Positions 8,098 to 15,865 of a stretch of DNA of 37,488 bases are shown one piece after another. Source of the DNA: an uncultured Oscillibacter sp. Lineage in GTDB: Bacteria > Bacillota > Clostridia > Oscillospirales > Oscillospiraceae. Below the pieces are notes generated by a model. It had not been told where the DNA came from and ran no database searches. It was given only the letters and a program-made list of their open reading frames with translations. The stretch is taken from the NCBI GenBank assembly GCA_900544615.1, contig UQVS01000023.1, positions 1 to 37,488 of the forward strand, written 5' to 3'. The position numbers and the translations under genes were made by a program. Each line of letters starts with the position of its first letter. The first letter of the stretch is position 1.

Positions 8098-8129
8098 AAA
8101 AAAAGCGGCGTGACCGCAGTCACACCGCT
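8098..8129 (-). terminator. Terminator of the kinase-acetyltransferase unit
   Basis: Stem AGCGGTGTGAC / GTCACGCCGCT on the minus strand (8129-8104), loop TGCG, then seven T. It sits about 40 bases after the acetyltransferase stop. Confidence 0.8.
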
Positions 8130-8168
8130 TCCTGAAAAATTCCCACGCCGCGCAGCGGCGCAGAGATC

Positions 8169-8651
8169 TCAGAAGGTCAGCCGCATCTGAAACCACACCA
8201 CGCCGCCGTGGGTGGATACGGACACGCCTTCGCTGACAAACCCGAATTTGGCATAATAATGAACCAGCTGATCCTTGCAGGTCAGGACCAGCCCTTTGCG
8301 GCCCTGCGCTCTGGCGTCGGCAATGGCCCGCCGGATCAGCGCCGCGGCGACGCCCTGCCGCCGGTAGGCCGGCAGCGTATTGACGCCGAAGATCATCTGC
8401 CACGCGCCTCGCTCATTGTGAAGGGCTGCCTGCTCATACAGGTCGTCGGTGAGGTCGGCCTGATCCGTCGCCATACCGTCCACAAAGCCGATCAGGTTTC
8501 CACCGTCAAACATGAGCCAGAAGTGGCTGCCGTAATACCGCAGGCGCTCCGCAAATTCCTCCTTTGTAGCGGCCTCCACAGCCGGGAAGCACGCCGCCTC
8601 CACGGCGGCTACCGCGTCCAGATCCTGCAACGCGGCTGTTCTGATTTCCAT
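8169..8651 (-). CDS. GNAT family N-acetyltransferase
   Basis: A 160-residue acetyl-CoA-dependent transferase. It starts EIRTAALQDLDAVAAVEAACF, carries the acetyl-CoA binding loop in NTLPAYRRQGVAAALIRRAI (R/Q-x-x-G-x-A), and ends with HYYAKFGFVSEGV, the usual last motif. Acceptor unknown; the shape resembles small-amine acetylating members of the family. Start at 8651 has AAGGA 8 bases upstream; ATG 8657, two residues earlier, is also possible. Begins 22 bases after the PfkB kinase stop on the same strand, so the two probably form an operon closed by the terminator at 8098-8129. Confidence 0.88.
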   Translation of the reverse strand: MEIRTAALQDLDAVAAVEAACFPAVEAATKEEFAERLRYYGSHFWLMFDGGNLIGFVDGMATDQADLTDDLYEQAALHNERGAWQMIFGVNTLPAYRRQGVAAALIRRAIADARAQGRKGLVLTCKDQLVHYYAKFGFVSEGVSVSTHGGVVWFQMRLTF

Positions 8652-8673
8652 ATCCATATTCCTTTCCGAAAAT

Positions 8674-9630
8674 TTACAGTTCAAAAGTCAGCTGTTCCCC
8701 GCAGGCGCTGTCGGGTTCCAGCCCGAATTCGCTGGGGAGAAACCGGGGGCACACATTTTCCAACGTGCAGATCACCGATGCCGACAGCCGGGTGCCGATC
8801 TCGCAGGATTCCAGTATGGACTTTCCGTAAGTCAGCCCGATGGTGACACCGGCGAAGAAGGCGTCTCCCGCGCCGGTGGTGTCCTTTACATCCACCTTGA
8901 CGGCGGGACAGATACCGCTTTGACCGTCATGGGTGGCATAAACGGCGCCCTGCTCGCCCGTGGTGACGACCATCCGGGAAATTTCCGCCGCCTGAATGTG
9001 GTGCGCCAGAATATCCCGCAGCTCCTCCGGCGTTTTGCCGGTATAATCCTCGGAAAAGAGGATCCCGGCCTCCTGCTGGTTGCACACAAAGCAGTGGCAG
9101 GAGCGGAGAAAGTCCCTCCGCTCCACGGCGATGCTCATGTTGGAAACCGCCGCGAACACAGGCTTCCCATATTTCTCCGCCAGATAGAATACCTTTTTGA
9201 CGATCTCCTTGTCGCAGTCGATCTCCAACGCGATGCTGTCGGCGTCCCGGAAGATCTCGTCTCCGTGTTCATCCAGCGTGTCCAGAATTGGCCGCAGATC
9301 CGGGCGCTTGGAGATGGAGGCCACCACGTCGCCGCCGTTGTCAAACACGGCCAGCCAGGTTCCCATGCCGTCCGGCACGGCGCGGATGTAATCCGTGTTG
9401 ACCTTGTGATCCTGCAATTTGCGGATCACATCCGCACCGATGCTGGTATTGTCCACCAGACTGATAAAGGTGGGGCGCAGCTCCACATTGGCAATGTCCT
9501 CCGCCAGATTTCGGCTGACGCCGCCATGCACCTGCTCTACCCGTCCGGCGTTCCGTCCGCCGGGAATGTATACATCGGACGGATAGCCTTTGATATCCAC
9601 AAAGACAGCGCCCAAAACCACAATGCCCAT
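8674..9630 (-). CDS. PfkB family carbohydrate/nucleoside kinase
   Basis: A 318-residue soluble kinase that phosphorylates a sugar or nucleoside with ATP. N-terminal motif VHGGVSRNLAEDIANVEL corresponds to PfkB signature 1, and DTTGAGDAFFAGVTIGL to signature 2 with the catalytic Asp. Substrate cannot be fixed; the short linker VVLGAVFVDIKGYPSDVY resembles members related to pseudouridine or nucleoside kinases. Start at 9630 has AGGAGG 6 bases upstream. First gene of a likely two-gene unit with the acetyltransferase. Confidence 0.85.
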   Translation of the reverse strand: MGIVVLGAVFVDIKGYPSDVYIPGGRNAGRVEQVHGGVSRNLAEDIANVELRPTFISLVDNTSIGADVIRKLQDHKVNTDYIRAVPDGMGTWLAVFDNGGDVVASISKRPDLRPILDTLDEHGDEIFRDADSIALEIDCDKEIVKKVFYLAEKYGKPVFAAVSNMSIAVERRDFLRSCHCFVCNQQEAGILFSEDYTGKTPEELRDILAHHIQAAEISRMVVTTGEQGAVYATHDGQSGICPAVKVDVKDTTGAGDAFFAGVTIGLTYGKSILESCEIGTRLSASVICTLENVCPRFLPSEFGLEPDSACGEQLTFEL

Positions 9631-9896
9631 CGTATTCCTCCTGATTTTGCGGAAACCCGCAAAATTGACGTGAATTTTACAAAACATGATATCATATGCC
9701 CTGCCAAATGTCCAGCGGGGCAGGGAACGGCTTCCGACCTGTCCAACATGATATTTTGCAGTTGTGACATTTTTTTCGGATGCGGCAGGCAGACGGTTTT
9801 CCGGAATGCACAAAAATGGGGGCGGCAGACGGCAAAATCCCCCTGAAAACGGGGGCGGCGCCGCCGGCAGACGGAAAAGCCGCGCAAAAACAGGGG
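9631..9896. other. Divergent intergenic region, no gene seen
   Basis: Lies between the leftward PfkB gene and the rightward Trp transporter promoter. It contains a GC-rich repeat (GGGGGCGGC with nearby GCAGACGG appearing twice, about 9818-9872), but no frame with a start site. A minus-strand promoter for the kinase is expected here (an AT-rich patch around 9670-9700), not clearly assignable. Confidence 0.35.
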
Positions 9897-9924
9897 TTGA
9901 CAATTCCAAAATCTGCGCTATAAT
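9897..9924 (+). promoter_or_regulatory. Promoter of the Trp T-box/trpXYZ unit
   Basis: Perfect TTGACA (9897-9902) and perfect TATAAT (9919-9924) with 16-base spacing, followed by the T-box leader. Confidence 0.85.
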
Positions 9925-9930
9925 ACAACA

Positions 9931-10214
9931 CATCAAAGCAACAAAGCAAACCTGTGACGGAGAGCAGTACCCAGTGCAGATAACCTTTCAGAGAGTTCCG
10001 GACGGTGAGATCGGAACAGGGGACGGCTGGCGAATGGACTTCGGAGGGCGGATCGAACGGCATGGCCAAGTAGAGACCGACGGGAATCCCACCCGTTATC
10101 CATCGGGGCGCGTATGATGGTACGCGTAAGCGAGCGGACGTGTAAACGTCAATTTGGGTGGTATCGCAGAAGCATCAGCTTTTGTCCCATAGATGGGGCG
10201 AAGGCTGTTTTTTT
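9931..10214 (+). promoter_or_regulatory. Tryptophan T-box riboswitch
   Basis: Leader RNA that reads charging of tRNA-Trp. Stem I motifs are visible (GCAGTA near 9963, CAGAGAG near 9989). The specifier is UGG (Trp) at 10035-10037 in CGAATGGACTTCGGAG. The T-box sequence TGGGTGGTATCGCAGA is at 10155-10170. A terminator follows: 14-base stem 10176-10189 / 10194-10207 with seven T (10208-10214). Uncharged tRNA-Trp would stabilise the antiterminator and turn on the transporter genes starting at 10291. Confidence 0.93.
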
Positions 10215-10290
10215 ATTTCCGAACTGACCCCGGCACAGTCAGAACGGTCATCTGCCGCTCAAACATTCTATATTTTTGGAGGAACCCAAG

Positions 10291-11343
10291 ATGAAAAAGT
10301 ACACTGTGATGAAGAAATTCCTGACCATGACCCTTGCCTGTGCCATGACCCTGTCTTTGGCCGCCTGCGGCAGCAAGACCGACACCGCAGCCAACGGCAA
10401 TGATTCCCAGCAGGCTGCCGGCCAGCCGGAAGAAACCAAAACCTATAAGGTGGCCATCATCAAGCAGCTGGATCACGCCTCTCTGGACGAAATTGCCAAC
10501 GCCGTTGCCGCAGAGCTGGACAAGATCTCCGCTGATAACGGCGTGACCATTACATACGACATCACCTCCGGGCAGAACGATCAGAGTACCCTCAAGCAGC
10601 TCAGCGATCAGGCCATTGCCGACGGTGTGGACGCCATCATCCCCATTGCCACCACCGCCGCCCAGATCGCGGCCCTCTCCGCAGAGGAAACCCAGACTCC
10701 GGTGGTCTATGCCGCTGTCTCCGACCCGGAGGCCGCCAAACTCACCGGCAAGGAGGGCGTCACCGGCACCAGCGACGCCCTGAATACCGAATTCATCATG
10801 GACATGATGTTTACGCAGGATCCCGCTATCTCCAAGGTAGGGCTGCTGTACTCCCTGTCTGAGCCCAACTCCACCAAGCCCATTGCCGACGCCAAGGCCT
10901 ATCTGGACGCCAAGGGCATTGAGTACGTTGAGCAGACCGCCAACACCAACGACGAAGTGGTGGCCGCTGTATCCGCCCTCATTGCTGCCGGTGTGGACAC
11001 CGTGTTCACGCCCACCGATAACGTCATCATGGCTGCGGAGCTGGCCATTTATGAGGATTTTGCCAAGAACGGCATCACTCACTACACCGGCGCTGATTCC
11101 TTTGTCCGCAACGGCGCTTACGCCACCTGCGGCGTGAACTACACCGAGCTGGGCGGTAAGACCGCAGATCTGGCCTACACCGCCATGACTGAAGGGATGG
11201 ACGACATGGAGGACTACTACCTGATGGACGGCGGCATCATCACCGTCAACACCGACACCTGCGCCATGATCGGCAGCGCGGCAGATTACGCCTGCTTTGA
11301 CAGTATGGGCGAAGTAGTGGAGGTTACTACCACCGAGGACTGA
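10291..11343 (+). CDS. trpX: Tryptophan ABC transporter, substrate-binding lipoprotein (TrpX type)
   Basis: A 350-residue extracytoplasmic lipoprotein of the ABC_sub_bind family. Signal peptide ends in the lipobox LSLAAC with the lipidated Cys26, then an Asp/Ser/Gln linker, then the periplasmic-binding fold (YKVAIIKQLDHASLDEIANA...GKEGVTGTSDALN...GVDTVFTPTDNVIMAA). GGAGGA lies 7 bases before ATG 10291. It is first in a three-gene unit with permease and ATPase; the Trp-specific T-box identifies tryptophan (or a precursor/analogue) as the likely ligand. Specificity is inferred from regulation, not from the binding pocket. Confidence 0.9.
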   Translation: MKKYTVMKKFLTMTLACAMTLSLAACGSKTDTAANGNDSQQAAGQPEETKTYKVAIIKQLDHASLDEIANAVAAELDKISADNGVTITYDITSGQNDQSTLKQLSDQAIADGVDAIIPIATTAAQIAALSAEETQTPVVYAAVSDPEAAKLTGKEGVTGTSDALNTEFIMDMMFTQDPAISKVGLLYSLSEPNSTKPIADAKAYLDAKGIEYVEQTANTNDEVVAAVSALIAAGVDTVFTPTDNVIMAAELAIYEDFAKNGITHYTGADSFVRNGAYATCGVNYTELGGKTADLAYTAMTEGMDDMEDYYLMDGGIITVNTDTCAMIGSAADYACFDSMGEVVEVTTTED

Positions 11344-11418
11344 GTTTCCAAAGCGAATCATCGCATCTGCTCCCCCGGCTCCGCGCCGGGGGCAGCAGTC
11401 TGAAAGGAGTGTTTTCTC

Positions 11419-12333
11419 TTGCTGATTATCACGCAGACTGCGCTGGAACTGGGCTTTTTGTATGCGCTGGTAGCCATGGCCCTGTTCCTGAGCTATCGGA
11501 TTCTGGATATTGCGGATATGACCACTGACGGCTGCTTTGTGCTTGGCGCGGCGGTGTCTGTTTCCCTCACCGCTGCCGGGCATCCGATTTTAGCCATCCC
11601 CGCCGCCATGCTGGCAGGGGCCTGCGCCGGCTTTGCCACCGCCTTTTTGCAGACCAGACTGGGGGTTCCCTCCATTCTGGCGGGCATCGTCACCAACACG
11701 GGACTGTACACCGTGAATCTGATGGCCATGGGCTGGAAGGCCAACCAGAGCCTGCTGGGAGGCAGCACCATTTTCACCCTGCTGCGGGATACCGGCATCG
11801 GCGGCGACTGGTATGAGCTGCTGCTGGCGGCTGCCGTCACCATTCTGGCGGGGGCGCTGCTGCTGGCATTCCTGGGAACCCGTATCGGCCTGTCCATCCG
11901 GGCCACCGGCGACAACCCGGACATGGTGCGGGCGTCCTCCCTGAACCCCGCGTTCACCATCACCGTGGGGCTGTGCGTGGCCAACGCTCTGACGGCTCTT
12001 TCCGGCGCCATGGTGGGTCAGTATCAAAAGACCGTGGACATCAACTCCGGCACCGGCATTGTGGTCATCGGCCTTGCCTGTCTCATCATCGGTGAAACGG
12101 TGCTGGGCCGCCGCACCATTGCCAAGGGCGTGCTGGCCGTTATGGTCGGCTCTGTAATCTATCGGTTCATTTACGCCGTGGTGTTCTATACAAAGATTGT
12201 GCCTGTGGAGTGCCTGAAGCTGCTGACGGCCGTCATTGTGGCGCTGGCCATCGCCGCTCCCAGTATTCAGAAGTGGGCGGCGTTCCAGAAGCGGAAGCTG
12301 GCCGCCGGAAAGGGAGGGAATGGAAATGCTTGA
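11419..12333 (+). CDS. trpY: Tryptophan ABC transporter permease (TrpY type)
   Basis: A 304-residue integral membrane protein with about eight to nine hydrophobic segments, of the branched-chain-type permease superfamily. The coupling-loop region lies at GTRIGLSIRATGDNPDMVRASSLN (EAA-like), where the ATPase should dock. Starts with TTG at 11419; GAAAGGAG lies 9 bases upstream, and no ATG gives a better site. The 3' end overlaps the start of the ATPase gene by 8 bases, indicating translational coupling. Assignment to tryptophan follows from the shared T-box. Confidence 0.88.
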   Translation: MLIITQTALELGFLYALVAMALFLSYRILDIADMTTDGCFVLGAAVSVSLTAAGHPILAIPAAMLAGACAGFATAFLQTRLGVPSILAGIVTNTGLYTVNLMAMGWKANQSLLGGSTIFTLLRDTGIGGDWYELLLAAAVTILAGALLLAFLGTRIGLSIRATGDNPDMVRASSLNPAFTITVGLCVANALTALSGAMVGQYQKTVDINSGTGIVVIGLACLIIGETVLGRRTIAKGVLAVMVGSVIYRFIYAVVFYTKIVPVECLKLLTAVIVALAIAAPSIQKWAAFQKRKLAAGKGGNGNA

Positions 12334-13120
12334 TATTCAGCATATTTCCAAGACGTTTAACCCCGGCACCGTCAATGAAAAGCGGGCCATCACAGACCTG
12401 TCCCTCCATCTGGAAACGGGGGAATTTGTCACGGTGATCGGTTCCAACGGCGCGGGCAAGTCCACCCTGTTCAACGCCATCGGCGGCAGCTTTTATGTGG
12501 ATGCAGGCAGCATCGCGCTGGGCGGCACGGATCTTACCTTCCTGCCGGAGTACAAGCGCAGCCGCAGGATCGGGCGGCTGTTTCAGGACCCGCTGAGAGG
12601 CACGGCTCCCCACATGACCATTGAGGAAAATCTGGCGCTGGCCTACTTGCGCTCCGCCCACGGCAATCCTTTCAAGCGGCTTTCCCAGAAGGACCGGGAC
12701 GTGTTCCGGGAGCAGCTCAGGCAGCTGGACATGGGGCTGGAGGATCGGATGCGCCAGCCGGTGGGACTGCTCTCCGGCGGTCAGCGGCAGGCGCTGACGC
12801 TGCTGATGGCCACCATGGTGCCGCCCCAGCTTCTACTGCTGGACGAGCACACCGCTGCGCTGGACCCCGGCACGGCGGAAAAGGTGCTGACGCTGACAAA
12901 GCGGATCGTGGCGGAGGGGAACATCACCTGCCTGATGGTGACCCACAATATGTCTCAGGCGCTGGAGCTGGGAACCCGGACGCTGATGATGGCGGACGGC
13001 GGCATTGTGCTGGACGTCTCCGGCCCGGAGCGGGCAGGCATGACCGTGGAGGATCTGATCGCCCGGTTTAAGGCCGGTACCGGCCACGCGCTGGACAACG
13101 ACAGGATGCTGCTTTCCTGA
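12326..13120 (+). CDS. trpZ: Tryptophan ABC transporter ATPase (TrpZ type)
   Basis: A 264-residue ABC ATPase that powers the importer on the cytoplasmic face. Walker A GSNGAGKST, Q-loop in RLFQDP, signature LLSGGQRQALT, Walker B LLLLDEHTAALDP and switch His in MVTHN are all intact. Start at 12326 is chosen because AGGGAGGG is about 8 bases upstream; ATG 12320 would be too close to it. Last gene of the unit, closed by a terminator at 13155-13195. Confidence 0.92.
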   Translation: MLDIQHISKTFNPGTVNEKRAITDLSLHLETGEFVTVIGSNGAGKSTLFNAIGGSFYVDAGSIALGGTDLTFLPEYKRSRRIGRLFQDPLRGTAPHMTIEENLALAYLRSAHGNPFKRLSQKDRDVFREQLRQLDMGLEDRMRQPVGLLSGGQRQALTLLMATMVPPQLLLLDEHTAALDPGTAEKVLTLTKRIVAEGNITCLMVTHNMSQALELGTRTLMMADGGIVLDVSGPERAGMTVEDLIARFKAGTGHALDNDRMLLS

Positions 13121-13154
13121 CAGAAAATACGGCGCGGTACAGACTTTATCATAT

Positions 13155-13195
13155 AACAGGAGCGTCTCCCGAAAGGGAGACGCTCCTGTTTGTTT
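13155..13195 (+). terminator. Terminator of trpXYZ
   Basis: Perfect 16-base stem (13155-13170 with 13175-13190) closed by a GAAA tetraloop, then TGTTTCTT. The reverse complement could also end the leftward ilvE transcript, whose stop codon is at 13215. Confidence 0.88.
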
Positions 13196-13214
13196 CTTAA
13201 ATTGACCGATGGGA

Positions 13215-14276
13215 TCAAAGCTCGCAGGTCCACTCATGGGGGTCGGCCATGTTGCCCCACTGAATTCCGGTGAGGGTGTCATACAGCTTCTGGGCCACAG
13301 GGCCGATCTTGAAGTCGTTGATGACATAATCCTTGCCCTTATAGGTCAGTTCGCCGATGGGGCAGATGACAGCGGCGGTGCCGACGCACATGGCCTCTTC
13401 CAGCTTGCCGCTGGCGGCAGCCTCAAACAGCTCGTCCACGGAGATCAGGCGCTCCTCCACAGGCATCCCCCAGTCCTTGAACAGCTGGATGCAGGAACGG
13501 CGGGTGACGCCGGGCAGGATAGAGCCGGTGAGCATGGGGGTGATGATCTTGCCGTCGATCTTAAAGACAACGTTCATGCCGCCGCCTTCTTCCACATACT
13601 TATGCTCCACGCCGTCCAGCCACAGAACCTGAGAATAGCCGTTGGCAAAGGCGCGCTCGCCGGCACGGTTGGAAGCGCCGTAGTTGCCGCCGCACTTGGC
13701 CTCGCCGGTGCCGCCGCGGACTGCACGGACGTCCTCGGTCTCCACCACGATCTTTACAGGCTCCATGCCGTTTTCAAAGTAGCTGCCCACGGGGGAGAGA
13801 ATCACCACGAACATGGCCTCATGAACGCCGTGCAGACCCAGCTTGGGATCGGTGCCGAACAGGAAGGGACGGATATACAGGGAAGTGCCCGGCTCGGAGG
13901 GAACAAAGCGCTCGTCGATCTTTACCAGAGCTTTCACGGCTTCCAGCGCATCCTCAGGGGGAACCACAGGCAGACCCAGACGGATGGCGGAGTTCTTCAT
14001 CCGCTCCATGTTGTCCCAGGGACGGAACAACTGCACCTTGCCGTCCTTGCGGCGATAGGCCTTCAGACCCTCGAACACCTCAGCGCCGTAATGGAACACG
14101 CAGGCGGCGGGGGAGAGGGTGATGTTCTGGAAGGGAACGATGCGGGCGTCGTGCCAGCCTTTCTCCTCAGAATAGTCCATAATGAACATATGGTCAGTGT
14201 AGTAAACGCCGAAGCCCAACTTGTTGGAAGGGATCAATTCACTGGGGTGGGTATTTTTCGTGATGCTGATATTCAT
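13215..14276 (-). CDS. ilvE: Branched-chain amino acid aminotransferase
   Basis: PLP enzyme (353 residues) exchanging amino groups between Leu/Ile/Val and 2-oxoglutarate in the cytoplasm. Fold-type IV features: VFHYGAEVFEGLKAY, RPFLFGT, the PLP lysine at about Lys194 in GEAKCGGNYGAS, EEGGGMNVVF, and TGSILPGVTRRS. Long form with an extended N-terminus, typical of this ilvE class. AGGAGG is 8 bases before ATG 14276. It lies 35 bases after the stop of the 2-hydroxyacid dehydrogenase gene on the same strand, so both are probably one transcript that couples transamination to reduction of the 2-oxoacid. Confidence 0.93.
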   Translation of the reverse strand: MNISITKNTHPSELIPSNKLGFGVYYTDHMFIMDYSEEKGWHDARIVPFQNITLSPAACVFHYGAEVFEGLKAYRRKDGKVQLFRPWDNMERMKNSAIRLGLPVVPPEDALEAVKALVKIDERFVPSEPGTSLYIRPFLFGTDPKLGLHGVHEAMFVVILSPVGSYFENGMEPVKIVVETEDVRAVRGGTGEAKCGGNYGASNRAGERAFANGYSQVLWLDGVEHKYVEEGGGMNVVFKIDGKIITPMLTGSILPGVTRRSCIQLFKDWGMPVEERLISVDELFEAAASGKLEEAMCVGTAAVICPIGELTYKGKDYVINDFKIGPVAQKLYDTLTGIQWGNMADPHEWTCEL

Positions 14277-14311
14277 GATTTTATCCTCCTGTGTTTTACC
14301 CGTTGAGAGGG

Positions 14312-15262
14312 TTAGATTTCTTTCAGATGTTCCATGTTGTGGCGGATGCCGTCGCAGCACGCGTGGAAAGTGGCTTTTTCTTCGTCGGTGAGGGGAAGCT
14401 CCACGACCTCCTCCACGCCGTTGGCGCCGATGACGCAGGGAACGCCGACAAACAGGCCATCTTCGCCGTATTCGCCGCAAAGCTCGGCGCTGGCGGGCAT
14501 AATGGCCTTTTCGTCGTGCAGAACCACGCTGGCCATCCGGGCCGCCGTGGTGGCGATGCCGTATTCCGTGCAGTACTTGCCGGAGAAAGTGACCCAGCCG
14601 CCCTCAATGGATTCATGCTGGAGGGCGTCCCGGTCAAAGCGGAACCGCTCGTCGGTCTTGGCCCAGTCATCCAGAGATTTGCCCCGGAAGCTGACGCAGG
14701 ACCAGGGAGCGAACTGCTGGTTGCCGTGTTCGCCCATCATATAAGCGGTGATGGACTTGTGGTCGATACCGGTCTGACGGGCCAGCGCACTGAGGAGACG
14801 GGCGGTATCCAGACCGGTGCCGGTGCCGAACACCCGGCCGCGGGGCAGCCCCAGATGCAGCGCCAGTTCCCGCGTAACGATGTCGCAGGGATTGGTGATG
14901 TTGATGACCACGCCGTTGAAGCCGCTGGCCTTTACCTTGTCCACAAAGCTGCGGACGGCGGGAATGGTGAAATCCATCTCCGTCACGCGGTCATGCGTTC
15001 CCCGCAGCAGGTCAATTTTTCCCACGCTGTTGATCAGAAGATCGCAGTCGCCCAGCTCGGAGAAGTCCGCAGCCCGGACAGTGACCCGGTGGGGAATATA
15101 GGCCACGGCATCCCGGAGATCCTGAACCTCGCTGGCGAGCTTGTGCTGGTTTTGATCTGCCAGAACCAGTTCGTCCGCAATGCCCTGAATTGCCAGAGAA
15201 TACGCAACATGGGCGCCAACGTGGCCCAGACCCATAATACCGATGATTCGTTTTTTAGCCAT
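14312..15262 (-). CDS. L-2-hydroxyisocaproate dehydrogenase-like (LDH/MDH family)
   Basis: A 316-residue NAD-dependent 2-hydroxyacid dehydrogenase. Nucleotide motif GLGHVG (11-16), NITNP (121-125), catalytic Asp152 and Arg155 in GTGLDTAR, catalytic His179 in GEHGNQQFAPWS. The combination GTG-LDTAR and GEHGNxQFxxWS, with a wide substrate loop (SVGKIDLLRGTHDR) in place of the usual lactate or malate specificity loop, fits L-2-hydroxyisocaproate dehydrogenases, which reduce branched 2-oxoacids, better than lactate or malate dehydrogenase. The neighbouring ilvE supports this. AAGGAG precedes ATG 15262. Lactate dehydrogenase remains possible. Confidence 0.82.
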   Translation of the reverse strand: MAKKRIIGIMGLGHVGAHVAYSLAIQGIADELVLADQNQHKLASEVQDLRDAVAYIPHRVTVRAADFSELGDCDLLINSVGKIDLLRGTHDRVTEMDFTIPAVRSFVDKVKASGFNGVVINITNPCDIVTRELALHLGLPRGRVFGTGTGLDTARLLSALARQTGIDHKSITAYMMGEHGNQQFAPWSCVSFRGKSLDDWAKTDERFRFDRDALQHESIEGGWVTFSGKYCTEYGIATTAARMASVVLHDEKAIMPASAELCGEYGEDGLFVGVPCVIGANGVEEVVELPLTDEEKATFHACCDGIRHNMEHLKEI

Positions 15263-15865
15263 AGAAAAACTCCTTTCGGTGATCGATTATATTCCAAAAT
15301 GAGAGCAGATAAGAAAACGACCCCGCCGAACCGACGGAGCCGCTTTTCAAACAAAACTCAGGCCGTTTGCAGGGCCAGAGATGAATGAGCGTGCTGAACC
15401 GTGATCCGGGGAAACTCAGCTGCGAAGCGAGGTACCAGTAGAATGACAGGTAAAATAAGAAAAGACGCCAGCAACAGGCCAGCGTCCGGGATCAGCATCA
15501 TGTTGGTCGTATCAGGGCAGGAAAATGCAGCGCAGGCAGCCTGCGCGGAAACACTGTGGAACGTATGGAAAAAACCAGTCACAGCGATCCACCCGCCCTT
15601 TCTGCTTGGATGCACAAAGCTTAGCACAGGAACGCGCCGCCGTCAATAGAAAACGGGATGAAAACCCATAAGATCGGTAGCTTGCCCAAGGTTTTCCACA
15701 TCGGGAAAAAGAAAATTCGTAAAAATCACAGAAACCGTTTACGCAGGGATCGGATTCTGCCGGGAGAACCTCTGCGGGGGCTTGAACCCGGTGCGGAAAT
15801 CTGGCATAATGCATCATAGAAAACATAGCCGGAGGCGCAGCCTCCGGCGGAAACGGATAGCTGCC
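15263..15865. other. Long intergenic region with minus-strand hairpins
   Basis: About 600 bases between divergent operons, with no convincing gene. On the minus strand it holds an attenuator-like hairpin 50 bases before the dehydrogenase gene (GGCTCCG / CGGGGTC, 15341-15319, then GTTTTCTTATCT) and a second terminator-like hairpin at 15486-15451. Upstream of the latter is a weak promoter-like pair (TTGACG near 15644 and TAAGCT near 15621), so a ~160-base RNA or leader is possible. On the plus strand, CCGGAGGC / GCCTCCGG (about 15829-15847) lies just before the GTPase gene. Confidence 0.4.
15451..15486 (-). terminator. Terminator-like hairpin upstream of the dehydrogenase-ilvE operon
   Basis: Minus strand GACGCTGGC (15486-15478) pairs with GCTGGCGTC (15472-15464) including two G-U pairs, followed by TTTTCTTATTTT. 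It is 190 bases upstream of the dehydrogenase start and belongs to no annotated gene. Confidence 0.5.

Noticed and set aside
15575..15605. Minus-strand GGGTGGATCGCTG resembling a T-box upstream of the dehydrogenase-ilvE operon
   Set aside because: It lacks the A/C pair expected after TGGN, is about 90 bases from the nearest terminator, and no stem I with a specifier could be seen.
15358..15627. Small minus-strand frame with a hydrophobic segment
   Set aside because: Starts with GTG without a ribosome site and runs through a terminator-like hairpin.
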